NCBI RefSeq assembly: GCF_001188955.3
Contig: NZ_JPRF03000017.1
Span: 62,001 to 126,000 of the forward strand
DNA: 64,000 bases
Direction of reading: 5' to 3'
Source: Kitasatospora aureofaciens
GTDB taxonomy: Bacteria; Actinomycetota; Actinomycetes; Streptomycetales; Streptomycetaceae
Shown: positions 51,900-60,509 of the stretch, one piece after another
Numbering within the stretch: position 1 is the stretch's first letter
Layout: each line of letters starts with the position of its first letter
The notes under the pieces: generated by a model
Databases searched by the model: none
Seen by the model: the letters and a program-made list of their open reading frames with translations, nothing else
Told to the model about the DNA's origin: nothing
Position numbers and translations under genes: made by a program

Positions 51900-53438
51900 G
51901 TGGGGACCGAACTCAACCGCCGCTGGGAGTCGGGCACGCACGCTTACAGCGTCTCCGACCCCTTCGGCCAGGGCCCGCTGCCCTGGCTGCGCAGCCCCGA
52001 CCAGTACCTGGCCGGCGCCGAGGGCGCCGTGCCCTGGTACGTCTCGGTGGACGCGCCCGGCCAGCAGCCGCTGTCGGAGGGCGTGCGGCCCAAGCCGCCG
52101 GTCGGCACCCCGCAGAGCTCCAACGACGTGGACCAGCAGATCAAGGGCTTCGCCTCGGCCGGGGTGATCCGCCCCGGCGGCTCGGTGGACTTCCGGGTCA
52201 CCGTCAATCCGCCCCGCGAGTTCACTGTGGACGTCTACCGGATCGGCCACTACGGCGGTGACGGCGCCAGGCACATGACGTCCAGTCCGCTGATCGCGGG
52301 ACTGGCCCAGCCCGCCCCGCTGGTCGTGGACCGGACGGTCTCCTGCCACCACTGGTGGCACTCCTGGCGGTTGCAGGTCCCGCTGCACTGGAAGCCCGGC
52401 GCGTACGTCGCCGTGCTGACCACCGCGGACATGCTGCACCGCAGCCACATCCCGTTCACCGTACGGGACTTCGCCGACCAGGGGCACACCGCCGAGCTGC
52501 TGCTGGTGCTCCCGGACGTGACCTGGCAGGCGTACAACCTGTTCCCCGAGGACGGCCGCACCGGCGCCAGCCTTTACCACGCCTGGGACGGCCGGGGCGG
52601 CCTGGTCGGCGAGTCCGAGGCGGCCGTCACGGTCTCCTTCGACCGCCCGCACGCCACCGCCGGGCTGCCGCTGCACGTCGGCCACGCGTACGACTTCATC
52701 CGCTGGGCCGAGCGCTACGGCTACGACCTCTCCTACGCCACCGCCACCGACCTGCACGCCGGCCAGGTGGACCCGTCCGAGCACCGGGCGCTGGTCTTCC
52801 CCGGGCACGACGAGTACTGGTCCGAGCCGATGCGCCGGACCGTCGAGCGGGCCCGGGACGGCGGCACCTCACTGGTCTTCCTGTCCGCCAACACCATGTA
52901 CTGGCGGGTCGAGCTGTCCGCCGCCGCCTCCGGCGAGCCCAACCGGCTGCTGAACTGCCGCAAGCGGCAGAAGCCCGGTCCGGGCACTCCGGCCGCCGGG
53001 GTGCCCGGCGCGGCCAGCGCGCTCTGGCGGGACGCCGGCGAGCCCGAGCAGCACCTGCTCGGCGTGCAGTACTCGGGCCGGGTCGCCGCGCCCGTGCCGC
53101 TGGTCGCCCGGCACACCGCGCACTGGCTGTGGGACGGCACCGGGCTGCAGGAGGGCGACGAACTGCCCGGCCTGGTCGCCGGGGAGGCCGACCGGTACTA
53201 CCCGAAGGTCGCGCTGCCCGAGCACACCGAGCGGGTGCTGCTGGCTCACTCGCCGTACCGGGACCTGGCCGGCCGCACCCGCTACCAGGAGACCTCGCTC
53301 TACCGGGCGCCCAGCGGCGCGTACGTCTTCGCGGCCGGCACCTTCGCCTGGTCGCCCGCCCTCGGCCGCCCCGGCCTCACCGACGAACGGGTCCAGCGGG
53401 CCACCGCCAACCTGCTGGACCGGCTCTGCAAGAACTGA
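51900..53438 (+). CDS. N,N-dimethylformamidase beta subunit-like domain protein (DUF6605)
   Basis: 512 residues. The sequence SAGVIRPGGSVDFRVTVNPP, then FTVDVYRIGHYGGDGARHMT, TWQAYNLFPEDGRTGASLYH, ALVFPGHDEYWSEPMRRTVE and VFLSANTMYWRVEL matches the large-subunit-like domain of dimethylformamidase found in many actinobacteria. The DMFase beta subunit itself is catalytic in Paracoccus and uses iron; whether this protein is an amidohydrolase is unknown. No signal peptide. GTG 51900 has GGAGG five bases upstream; an earlier GTG (51864) is possible. It lies directly before purC, with a hairpin in between. Confidence 0.8.
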   Translation: MGTELNRRWESGTHAYSVSDPFGQGPLPWLRSPDQYLAGAEGAVPWYVSVDAPGQQPLSEGVRPKPPVGTPQSSNDVDQQIKGFASAGVIRPGGSVDFRVTVNPPREFTVDVYRIGHYGGDGARHMTSSPLIAGLAQPAPLVVDRTVSCHHWWHSWRLQVPLHWKPGAYVAVLTTADMLHRSHIPFTVRDFADQGHTAELLLVLPDVTWQAYNLFPEDGRTGASLYHAWDGRGGLVGESEAAVTVSFDRPHATAGLPLHVGHAYDFIRWAERYGYDLSYATATDLHAGQVDPSEHRALVFPGHDEYWSEPMRRTVERARDGGTSLVFLSANTMYWRVELSAAASGEPNRLLNCRKRQKPGPGTPAAGVPGAASALWRDAGEPEQHLLGVQYSGRVAAPVPLVARHTAHWLWDGTGLQEGDELPGLVAGEADRYYPKVALPEHTERVLLAHSPYRDLAGRTRYQETSLYRAPSGAYVFAAGTFAWSPALGRPGLTDERVQRATANLLDRLCKN

Positions 53439-53463
53439 GCCCCGGCTCCGCAGGAACCGGGGC
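53439..53463 (+). terminator. Short hairpin after the DUF6605 gene
   Basis: 11-base arms 53439-53449 and 53453-53463 with one mismatch (GCCCCGGCTCC). Confidence 0.6.
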
Positions 53464-53550
53464 CGGGCGGGCGTGAAAGACTGCGGGGGCAGTGACCTCC
53501 CCTTTCGCGGTGCCCCACGCCCGTGAACGACCCCTGAGGACTGAGACACC

Positions 53551-54450
53551 TTGAGCGGATTTGTCACCAAGCCCGAGCCGGTACAGGTACCCGGCCTGGT
53601 CCACCTGCACACCGGCAAGGTGCGCGACCTGTACCGCACCGGAACGGGCGAGCTGGTGATGGTCGCCAGCGACCGGATGTCCGCCCACGACTGGGTGCTT
53701 CCGAACGAGATCCCGGACAAGGGCCGGGTGCTCACCCAGCTCTCGCTGTGGTGGTTCGAGCGGATCGCCGACATCGTCCCCAACCACGTGATCTCCACCG
53801 AGGTCCCGGCCGGCGCCCCCGCCGACTGGAAGGGCCGCACGCTGATCTGCAAGAGCCTGGACATGATCCCGGTCGAGGCGGTCGCCCGCGGGTACCTGGC
53901 CGGCTCCGGCCTGACCGAGTACCGGGAGAGCCGCACGGTCTGCGGCATCGCCCTGCCGGAGGGCCTGGAGAACAGCTCCGAGCTGCCCGCCCCGATCTAC
54001 ACCCCGGCCCTCAAGGCCGAGGTCGGCGAGCACGACGAGAACGTCCCCTACGAGGAGACCGCCCGCCGGATCGGGGCCGAGCTGGCCGCCCAGGTGCGCC
54101 GCACCACCCTGGACGTCTACGCCCGGGCCCGGGACATCGCCCGCGACCGCGGCATCATCCTGGCCGACACCAAGTTCGAGTTCGGCCTGCTGGACGGCGA
54201 GCTGGTGATCGGCGACGAGGTGCTCACCCCGGACTCCTCCCGCTACTGGCCGGCGGACGAGTACCACCCGGGCCGCTCGCAGGCCTCCTTCGACAAGCAG
54301 CTGATCCGCGACTGGCTGGTCTCCCCTGCCTCCGGCTGGGACCGCTACAGCGAGCAGCCGCCGCCGGAGCTGCCGGCCGAGGTGGTCGAGCAGACCCGCG
54401 CCAAGTACATCGAGGTGTACGAGCGGCTGACCGGCACCAGCTGGGTCTGA
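53551..54450 (+). CDS. purC: Phosphoribosylaminoimidazole-succinocarboxamide synthase
   Basis: 299-residue SAICAR synthetase of purine synthesis. HLHTGKVRDLYRT is the ATP-binding start, MVASDRMSAHDWVLPNEIPDKG the substrate loop, VEAVARGYLAGSGLTEYRES and ADTKFEFGLLDGELVIGDEV the metal/ATP blocks, and DSSRYWPADEYHPG the final motif. This matches the roughly 300-residue actinobacterial/yeast-type length. It starts with TTG at 53551, with GAGGA ten bases upstream. Single purine gene between DUF6605 and the convergent two-component system. Confidence 0.96.
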   Translation: MSGFVTKPEPVQVPGLVHLHTGKVRDLYRTGTGELVMVASDRMSAHDWVLPNEIPDKGRVLTQLSLWWFERIADIVPNHVISTEVPAGAPADWKGRTLICKSLDMIPVEAVARGYLAGSGLTEYRESRTVCGIALPEGLENSSELPAPIYTPALKAEVGEHDENVPYEETARRIGAELAAQVRRTTLDVYARARDIARDRGIILADTKFEFGLLDGELVIGDEVLTPDSSRYWPADEYHPGRSQASFDKQLIRDWLVSPASGWDRYSEQPPPELPAEVVEQTRAKYIEVYERLTGTSWV

Positions 54451-54473
54451 GCCGCACGCGTGACGCCCGTGAG

Positions 54474-55097
54474 CTAGATCCACCCGTGCTCGCGGGCGAT
54501 CCGCACCGCCGCGTGCCGGTTCTCCGCGCCCAGCTTGGTGGCCGCCGAGGACAGGTAGTTGCGCACGGTGCCCTGGGAGAGCGCGGCCCGTTCGGCGATC
54601 TCCGCGATCGGGGTGCCGTCCGCGGCCAGCTCCAGGACGTCCGTCTCGCGCGGGGTCAGCGGGGTCTCCCCGGCGCTGATCGCGTCCGCCGCCAGCTCCG
54701 GGTCCACGTACCGGCCGCCGGAGCGCACGGTGCGGATGATGCCGGCCAGGTCGGCCGCCGAGACGGTCTTCGGCAGGAAGCCCCGGACCCCGACCTCCAG
54801 CGCCCGCTTGAGGTAGCCGGGGCGGCCGTGGCCGGTGACGATCATGCAGCGGCAGTCCGGCAGCAGCCGGCGCAGCTCGGTGGCCACCTCGATGCCGTCC
54901 TGGCCGGGCATCTGCAGGTCCAGCACCGCGATGTCCGGCCGCTGGGCCCGGGCCATCGCCAGCGCCTCGGGGCCGGATCCGGCCTGGGCGACCACCTCGA
55001 TGTCGTCCTCCAGGGAGAGCAGCGCGGCCAGCGCACCGCGGATCAGGTGCTCGTCGTCGGCGAGCAGGACGCGGACGGGCGCGGTGTTCTCGGTCAT
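54474..55097 (-). CDS. NarL-family response regulator (DesR-like)
   Basis: 207-residue regulator with a receiver (Asp14-Asp15, phosphoacceptor Asp60 in IAVLDLQMPGQDG, Lys in GFLPKTVSA) and a LuxR helix-turn-helix (LTPRETDVLELAADGTPIAE, GTVRNYLSSAATKLGAENRH). ATG at 55097, 13 bases after the kinase stop, so co-transcribed with it. Together with the sensor and the ABC transporter downstream on the map, it forms the common actinobacterial DesKR-like plus drug-exporter module; the target promoter is unknown. Confidence 0.93.
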   Translation of the reverse strand: MTENTAPVRVLLADDEHLIRGALAALLSLEDDIEVVAQAGSGPEALAMARAQRPDIAVLDLQMPGQDGIEVATELRRLLPDCRCMIVTGHGRPGYLKRALEVGVRGFLPKTVSAADLAGIIRTVRSGGRYVDPELAADAISAGETPLTPRETDVLELAADGTPIAEIAERAALSQGTVRNYLSSAATKLGAENRHAAVRIAREHGWI

Positions 55098-55110
55098 CGG
55101 AAGGCCTCTC

Positions 55111-56340
55111 TCAGCCCGGCAGCGGGACGGTGGCGAGCATCCGGAAGGTACCGGGTGCGGTGGTCGGGACGGTCAGCTCCCCGTCGTGGGCGGCCAGCCG
55201 CTCGCGCAGGCCGTGCAGCCCGGTGCCGCCGCCCTGGGAGGGGAGCGGTACGGCGGGCACCCCGTCGTTCTCCAGCTCCAGCACCGCCCGGCCGTCCTCC
55301 TGCCGCAGCCGGATCAGGCAGCGGGCGGCCTCGCTGTGCCGCAGCACATTGGTGGTGGACTCGCGGATCACCCAGCCGAGCACCGACTGCACCTGCGGTG
55401 GCAGCCGGTCGGGCTCCTCACCGAGGTCGATGTCGCAGTGGATGTCGGCGGCACGCAGCACCGCCCGGGCACCGATCGCCTCGGCGTGCAGGTCGGCGGT
55501 GCGGTAGCCACGGATGACGTCCCGGACCTCGCGCTGCGACTCCTGGGCGATCTTCTGCACCTCGGCCATCTGCTCGGCCGCCTCCGGGCGTCCGCGCCGG
55601 GCGAGCTGGACGGCGAGCTCGCTCTTCAGCGCGATGGTGGTGAGGTTGCGGCCCATCACGTCGTGCAGGTCGCGGGAGAAGCGCAGCCGTTCCTCGGCGA
55701 CGGCCAGCCGGGACTGCGCCTCACGGGCGGCGTCCAGTTCCCAGACGATGGCGGTGAGCCAGGCGAAGCTGCGGCAGCTGGCCCCGAGGAAGGCCATGGC
55801 GACCGTCATGACCATCAGGAATCCGGTGGCCGTGGCCGCGCCGACCCCGGCCAGCACCATGGCCGGGACGACCGCCACCACCATGCCGAGTCCGGCGGGG
55901 GCGGACCAGCGCGGGGGCAGTCCCACGCACACCGGGCAGAAGCCGAAGATCAGCAGGTAGCCGGCGACGAGCGCGGTGAACGGGAACTGCACCGGCTTCG
56001 CCGTCATGTCGCCGGCCGGTCCCACCAGCATGACCGCCCAGGAACCGGCCACCACCAGACCGACGGTGAGGACGATCCAGCGTCGGTGCTCGGCGGGCCG
56101 CCGCAGGTAGTGGTCGAGGGTCACCCGGAAGGTCCGCAGCAGCACCAGGGTGGTGGCAAGGCCGATCAGGAGGGACACCTGGACCGCGGAGGAGTGTCCG
56201 GCCGCTCCGCTGCCGGTGCCGATGGCGAAGAGCACTCCGGGCATGAGGAACACGGCCATCAGGTAGAGGGACCAGCGGAGGTAGTACTCGGTGCGCTGCG
56301 GCTTGCTGAGACGCCGCCAGTTGCGCAGCGGTGACCGCAT
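55111..56340 (-). CDS. DesK-type sensor histidine kinase
   Basis: 409-residue membrane sensor with five or six helices (about 24-198) and no large outside domain, suited to sensing membrane state or a small molecule. The HisKA_3 phosphoacceptor His226 lies in LRFSRDLHDVMGRNLTTIAL; HATPase motifs WVIRESTTNVLRHSEA (N box) and GGTGLHGLRERLAAHDG (G box) follow. ATG 56340 with GGAAG eight bases upstream; the in-frame codon 21 bases earlier is less likely. Operon with the regulator, preceded by an ABC transporter on the same strand. Confidence 0.93.
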   Translation of the reverse strand: MRSPLRNWRRLSKPQRTEYYLRWSLYLMAVFLMPGVLFAIGTGSGAAGHSSAVQVSLLIGLATTLVLLRTFRVTLDHYLRRPAEHRRWIVLTVGLVVAGSWAVMLVGPAGDMTAKPVQFPFTALVAGYLLIFGFCPVCVGLPPRWSAPAGLGMVVAVVPAMVLAGVGAATATGFLMVMTVAMAFLGASCRSFAWLTAIVWELDAAREAQSRLAVAEERLRFSRDLHDVMGRNLTTIALKSELAVQLARRGRPEAAEQMAEVQKIAQESQREVRDVIRGYRTADLHAEAIGARAVLRAADIHCDIDLGEEPDRLPPQVQSVLGWVIRESTTNVLRHSEAARCLIRLRQEDGRAVLELENDGVPAVPLPSQGGGTGLHGLRERLAAHDGELTVPTTAPGTFRMLATVPLPG

Positions 56341-56438
56341 TCCCAATTCTTCCGCCCCCATTCGACCATGATCATGCTTTCCGCCTTCATATCAGAGGTC
56401 GAAGCGGGGGCGGTCCTTCGGATTCCTTTCCACTGCGG

Positions 56439-57275
56439 TCAGCGGCGCGGCTCCCAGCGGAAGTAGCGCACCGCGCCCCAGACCGCCAGGCCGAGCCAGA
56501 CGGCGCCGGTGACCAGGTGCGGGGCGGCGGCGCCCCAGCTGCCGAGGAAGTCGGTCGCGGCGGCGGAGCCGTCGGTGCCGAACCAGCCGACCCGGATCAG
56601 CTGGAAGGCCGGGGTGGTCGGCAGCAGGCGGCAGACGTCGGCCAGCTGTGAGGGCATGACCTCCAGCGGGAAGTACAGGCCGGAGCCGAACTGCATCACC
56701 AGCATGACGGGCAGGGTGGTGATGCCCGCGCTCTCCACGGTCTTGGTGAAGGCACTGGACAGCGCGGCCAGGGCGATCATGGTGGCCAGCAGCATCAGCA
56801 GGCCGACCAGCATCAACACCGGGTTGACCGGGACGGCCAGGTGCAGGCCGAGGCTGCCGCCGATCCCGATCAGGGCGGCCATGAACAGCCCGAGGACGAG
56901 CGAGGGGACGGCGGTGCCGAGCAGGATCTCCAGGTCCCTGGCCTCGCCGGTGCGCAGCCGCTTGAGCACCAGCTCGCCGCGCCGCCCCACGTACGCGGCG
57001 GTCAGGTTGTAGTACACGACGAAGGCCAGGACCATCCCGACCGAGCCGTAGACCAGCAGCGAGTGGACGTCCAGCCCGGGGTTGTCCTCGGACTGCTTCT
57101 TGAGCAGCCCGTGGAGGGTGCTGATCAGCACCACCGGCAGCACCACGGCGGTGAACAGCGCGGCGCGGTTGCGCAGCAGCAGGGTGGCCTCGGCCCGCCC
57201 GAGGGCGAGCAGCCGGCCGGCGGTGGTGCTCTGCGGGCCGGTGACGGTGGCGGGGGCGGGAGCGGCGGTGGTCAT
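56439..57275 (-). CDS. ABC-2 type exporter permease
   Basis: 278-residue membrane permease with six hydrophobic segments. RAEATLLLRNRAALFTAVVL is the typical N-terminal interfacial helix; LVYGSVGMVLAFVVYYNLTA, ELVLKRLRTG (family motif between helices 2 and 3) and the late GSGLYFPLEVMP are standard for ABC-2 drug and lipid exporters. The ATG at 57275 overlaps the stop of the ATPase gene (ATGA), implying coupled translation. Substrate unknown; likely regulated by the adjacent two-component system. Confidence 0.92.
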   Translation of the reverse strand: MTTAAPAPATVTGPQSTTAGRLLALGRAEATLLLRNRAALFTAVVLPVVLISTLHGLLKKQSEDNPGLDVHSLLVYGSVGMVLAFVVYYNLTAAYVGRRGELVLKRLRTGEARDLEILLGTAVPSLVLGLFMAALIGIGGSLGLHLAVPVNPVLMLVGLLMLLATMIALAALSSAFTKTVESAGITTLPVMLVMQFGSGLYFPLEVMPSQLADVCRLLPTTPAFQLIRVGWFGTDGSAAATDFLGSWGAAAPHLVTGAVWLGLAVWGAVRYFRWEPRR

Positions 57276-58279
57276 CGGGCGGATCCGATCAGGCGGCGGC
57301 GGGCGGGACGGGCGGCGGCGGGGGTCTGCGGCGGGGCCTGGTGGGCGGCCTCGGAGGCGATGGCGAGGAAGGCCTCCTCGAGCGAGGCGCTGCGGGCGTC
57401 CAGGGCGCCGAGTGCGATCCCGTGGTGCCGGGCCCAGCCGAGCAGGTCGGTCAGGGTGTCCTGGAGGCCGGTGCTCTGCACGGTGACCTTGCGGCCGTCG
57501 ACGGTGACCTCGGCGCCGGGCAGGACGGGCAGTGCGGCCCCGGTGAACTCCGGGAGCTCGAAGGTGATCCGGGAGGGCCGTCCGGCGATCACCTCGGCGA
57601 CGGTGCCGGTGGTGACGACCCGGCCGCCGTGCATGATGGCCAGCCGGTCGGCGAGCTCCTCGGCCTCCTCCAGGTAGTGGGTGGTGAGCAGCACCGTGGT
57701 GCCCTGGGCGCGCAGCTCGCGGACCAGCCGCCAGACGGCGGTCCGGGCCTCCGGGTCGAGGCCGGTGCTGGGCTCGTCCAGGAAGAGCACCTCGGGGCGG
57801 CCGAGCAGGGCCATCGCGAGGTCGAGCCGGCGCCGTTCGCCGCCGGACAGCTGCTTGACCCGGACGCCGGCCCGGTGGCCGAGGCCGACCAGCTCCAGGG
57901 CCTCCGCGACCGGGCGGGCGCCGCTGGTCACCCCGGCCCAGGCGCGGCCGGTCTCGGCGGCGGTGAGCTCGCCGGGGAAGCCGCCCTCCTGGAGCATGAC
58001 GCCGATCCGCGGCCGGACGGTGGCGCGCTCCTCGAAGGGGTCGTGGCCGAGCACCCGGACGGTGCCGCCGCTGGGTGCGGCCAGTCCTTCGATGACCTCC
58101 AGGGTGGAGGTCTTGCCGGCGCCGTTGGTGCCGAGCAGGGCGAACAGCTCGCCGCGGCCGACGGTGAGGTCGACGCCGCGGACGGCGTGGTACTCGGTGG
58201 CGCCGGTGCCGTAGTGGCGGTGCAGGTCGGTGACCTCGATCACGCTGTCGCCGGGGCGGCCGGGCTTGCTCGTTTCCAT
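57272..58279 (-). CDS. ABC transporter ATP-binding protein (DrrA-like)
   Basis: 335-residue ATPase. Walker A LLGTNGAGKTSTLEVI, Q loop GVMLQEGGFPGEL, signature KQLSGGERRRLDLAMALLG, Walker B VLFLDEPSTGLDPEA and switch His in LLTTHYLEEAEELA are all intact. The C-terminal domain (about 235-300) resembles the DrrA/NatA type, then a basic tail. First gene of the ATPase-permease pair; the sensor and regulator genes follow on the same strand. Confidence 0.95.
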   Translation of the reverse strand: METSKPGRPGDSVIEVTDLHRHYGTGATEYHAVRGVDLTVGRGELFALLGTNGAGKTSTLEVIEGLAAPSGGTVRVLGHDPFEERATVRPRIGVMLQEGGFPGELTAAETGRAWAGVTSGARPVAEALELVGLGHRAGVRVKQLSGGERRRLDLAMALLGRPEVLFLDEPSTGLDPEARTAVWRLVRELRAQGTTVLLTTHYLEEAEELADRLAIMHGGRVVTTGTVAEVIAGRPSRITFELPEFTGAALPVLPGAEVTVDGRKVTVQSTGLQDTLTDLLGWARHHGIALGALDARSASLEEAFLAIASEAAHQAPPQTPAAARPARRRLIGSAR

Positions 58280-58407
58280 GCCCCCAGCCTTCCGCCGCCC
58301 CGGGCCCGGGGGCAGTGCGCGCCGTCACGGGTCGGCAGTGCGGATCCACGGGTCGGCGATGACAAATGTCATGGGGGGAAGGGGGAATGGGGGAAGCCGG
58401 AATACGT

Positions 58408-58437
58408 CGAAGGCCCCCTCGATCGAGGGGGCCTTCG
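58408..58437 (-). terminator. Terminator downstream of the tRNA-Gly pair
   Basis: Perfect 30-base palindrome (58408-58437) with core AGGCCCCCTCGATCGAGGG, four bases past the 3' end of the proximal tRNA gene. Confidence 0.85.
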
Positions 58438-58440
58438 CTC

Positions 58441-58516
58441 TGGAGCGGACGACGAGATTCGAACTCGCGACCCTCACCTTGGCAAGGTGATGCTCTACCA
58501 ACTGAGCCACGTCCGC
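58441..58516 (-). tRNA. tRNA-Gly (GCC), CCA encoded
   Basis: The minus strand folds as a standard cloverleaf: acceptor GCGGACG/CGTCCGC, D-arm GCTCAGTTGGTAGAGC, anticodon arm TCACC-TTGCCAA-GGTGA with GCC anticodon, T-loop TTCGAAT, discriminator T, then encoded CCA. Identical over 73 bases to the next copy. Confidence 0.96.
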
Positions 58517-58556
58517 ATGGTCAAACTATTGAGTTGTGCTGTGCTCGCGCACTGCG

Positions 58557-58629
58557 AGCGGACGACGAGATTCGAACTCGCGACCCTCACCTTGGCAAGG
58601 TGATGCTCTACCAACTGAGCCACGTCCGC
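58557..58629 (-). tRNA. tRNA-Gly (GCC), second identical copy without CCA
   Basis: The same 73 bases as the copy at 58444-58516, 113 bases upstream in transcription order. The discriminator T is followed by CGC instead of CCA, so the end must be added by nucleotidyltransferase. The two copies are probably one transcript. Confidence 0.96.
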
Positions 58630-58711
58630 ATGGTGCCTGGTGGGGCACCCGCCGCCTCTTCGGATCTCTCCGTTGCGGCGACGAGGAATACTCTACAGCA
58701 TCGTTCGGGGT

Positions 58712-58750
58712 GGTCGCCCCACCCTTTCGGTCCGGGCGGGCGGGGCGACC
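58712..58750 (-). terminator. Possible terminator of the Lsr2 paralogue gene
   Basis: GGTCGCCCC (58712-58720) pairs with GGGGCGACC (58742-58750), 21 bases beyond the stop codon. Confidence 0.45.
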
Positions 58751-58770
58751 GGGGCGGGGCCCCGACGGGG

Positions 58771-59088
58771 TCAGTTCGCCTCGGCGAAGGCCTCGTACAC
58801 GTGCTTGGGGATCCGGCCGCGGGCCGGCAGTTCCATGCCGCGCGACAGGGCCCAGGCGCGCACGGCGGCCGGGTCCGGGGTGAGCGCGGTGCGGCGGAAG
58901 GACTTTCCGGTACGGCTCTGGCGCCGGCCGGCCGCGACGAACGGGGCGAGGGCCTCCCGCAGCTTTTCCGCGTTGTCCACGGACAGGTCGATCTCGTACG
59001 ACTTCCCGTCGACGCCGAAGTGGACGGTTTCTGCGGCGGCGCCGCCGTCCAGGTCGTCGGAGAGCGTGACAACTACACGCTGAGCCAT
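58771..59088 (-). CDS. lsr2: Lsr2-family nucleoid-associated protein
   Basis: 105-residue H-NS-like DNA-bridging protein of actinobacteria that silences A/T-rich, often foreign, DNA. The N-terminal dimerisation domain runs MAQRVVVTLSDDLDGGAAAE to about residue 60. The C-terminal DNA-binding domain (about 68-105) has PAAVRAWALSRGMELPARGR with the minor-groove RGR hook, then IPKHVYEAF. Streptomycetes have two paralogues; the one near purSQL and tRNA-Gly is usually named lsrL (as SCO4076), and the synteny here points to that copy. ATG 59088 with GAGAGG ten bases upstream. Confidence 0.93.
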   Translation of the reverse strand: MAQRVVVTLSDDLDGGAAAETVHFGVDGKSYEIDLSVDNAEKLREALAPFVAAGRRQSRTGKSFRRTALTPDPAAVRAWALSRGMELPARGRIPKHVYEAFAEAN

Positions 59089-59556
59089 GGGTGTCAATCC
59101 TCTCGGGCAATTCGGCCGCCGGTTCACGGAGTGTGCCCCGTGGCCTGATGTGCACCAACTCGCGCAAGCGCACACGGGCAGGCCTGGTGGCCCGCCGGAT
59201 ACGCAGCACTTGCCGCGACAGGTGGCCCTATTCTGCACCCGAAGGGGGTCGAAATCGAAGAGTCCGGCATTCTTTTCCGGATATTCACGAGTCTTCGCGG
59301 GACTGCCGGATACCGATGCGCGGGACGGGCGGTTCTGTCCCCAAGTGCCGTATTCGGGTGTTCTCCGGGGGTTCCCCTTCGGGGCCGCGAATCCCCGGAA
59401 ACGGGCCGGTCCGGGCGGGGGGTGGGGGCGCTGGATCCCTTGTGGCGTAAGGGTCCTGGGTCTACGCGCGTCACTCTCCCCGGCCAGCAATCCTCCCCCG
59501 AACGGCCGGTAGTCTGGAGTTCCCCCGCCTCACCGAAGACACCACCGGGAGTGCCA
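59089..59556. other. Divergent region lsr2 paralogue / purS
   Basis: 468 bases without a supportable gene. The part at about 59220-59300 is relatively A/T-rich, with TCTTTTCCGGATATTCACGA, and may bind Lsr2 itself. TAGTCT at 59511-59516 is a candidate purS -10 element. A small CCCC-TTC-GGGG hairpin lies near 59371. I see no riboswitch. Confidence 0.4.
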
Positions 59557-59811
59557 GTGGCACGCGTCGTAGTCGACGTCATGCTCAAGCCGGAGATCCT
59601 CGACCCCCAGGGACAGGCGGTGCAGCGTGCACTGCCCCGTCTCGGATTCACCGGGATCGCCGACGTCCGCCAGGGCAAGCGTTTCGAGCTGGAGCTGGAG
59701 GGCCCGGTCGACGACGCCGCGCTCGCCCGTATCCGTGAAGCCGCCGAGACCTTTCTCGCCAACACCGTGATCGAGGACTTCACCGTCCGCGTCGAGGAGG
59801 CGGCGAAGTGA
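59557..59811 (+). CDS. purS: Phosphoribosylformylglycinamidine synthase subunit PurS
   Basis: 84-residue small subunit that bridges PurQ and PurL and helps ammonia channelling. [20 protein letters not shown], then [19 protein letters not shown] and [20 protein letters not shown] are standard. GTG at 59557 with GGGAG five bases upstream; a GTG six bases earlier is too close to it. First gene of purS-purQ-purL. Confidence 0.95.
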   Translation: MARVVVDVMLKPEILDPQGQAVQRALPRLGFTGIADVRQGKRFELELEGPVDDAALARIREAAETFLANTVIEDFTVRVEEAAK

Positions 59812-60509
59812 CCACCCGCATCGGCGTCGTCACTTTCCCCGGCTCGCTCGACGACCGCGACGCCCAGCGCGCGGTCCGCCTGGCCGGCGCGGAGCCGGTC
59901 GCCCTCTGGCACCGTGACAAGGATCTCCACCAGGTCGACGCCGTCGTCCTGCCCGGCGGATTCAGTTACGGCGACTATCTGCGCTGCGGCGCGATCTCCC
60001 GCTTCTCGCCGGTGATGGAGACCGTCATCGAGCAGGCCAAGCTCGGAATGCCGGTCCTGGGTATCTGCAACGGCTTCCAGGTGCTGTGCGAATCCCACCT
60101 GCTGCCCGGCGCGCTCACCCGGAACGACTCGCTGCACTTCGTCTGCCGCGACCAGAAGCTGCGCATCGAGAACGCGGAGACGGCCTGGACCGGGGATTAC
60201 TCGGCGGGCCAGGAAATCGTCGTCCCGCTGAAGAACGGCGAGGGCCGCTTCGTCGCGGACGCTCACGTCCTGGACGAACTGGAGGCGGAGGGCCGGGTCG
60301 TGGCCCGGTACCTGGCCGGCGGCAACGCCGCTGACGGGTACGGCAACCCGAACGGTTCGTACCGCGACATCGCCGGCATCACCAACGCCGCCGGCAATGT
60401 CGTCGGCCTGATGCCGCACCCGGAGCACGCCGTGGAGCCGCTCACCGGTCCGACCACCGAGGGCCTGGGCTTCTTCACTTCCGTACTGAAGCAGCTGGTG
60501 AACGCCTGA
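59808..60509 (+). CDS. purQ: Phosphoribosylformylglycinamidine synthase subunit PurQ (glutaminase)
   Basis: 233-residue class I glutamine amidotransferase that supplies ammonia to Pur[21 protein letters not shown] opens it; the nucleophile Cys is in [13 protein letters not shown]; the His/Glu pair is in [16 protein letters not shown] start overlaps the purS stop (GTGA), and its own stop overlaps purL (TGATG), so all three are translationally coupled. Confidence 0.97.
   Translation: MTTRIGVVTFPGSLDDRDAQRAVRLAGAEPVALWHRDKDLHQVDAVVLPGGFSYGDYLRCGAISRFSPVMETVIEQAKLGMPVLGICNGFQVLCESHLLPGALTRNDSLHFVCRDQKLRIENAETAWTGDYSAGQEIVVPLKNGEGRFVADAHVLDELEAEGRVVARYLAGGNAADGYGNPNGSYRDIAGITNAAGNVVGLMPHPEHAVEPLTGPTTEGLGFFTSVLKQLVNA

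Noticed and set aside
58441-58629. tRNA pair as an att site of an integrative element
   Set aside because: No integrase gene or partial tRNA repeat nearby; the duplication is a complete second gene.
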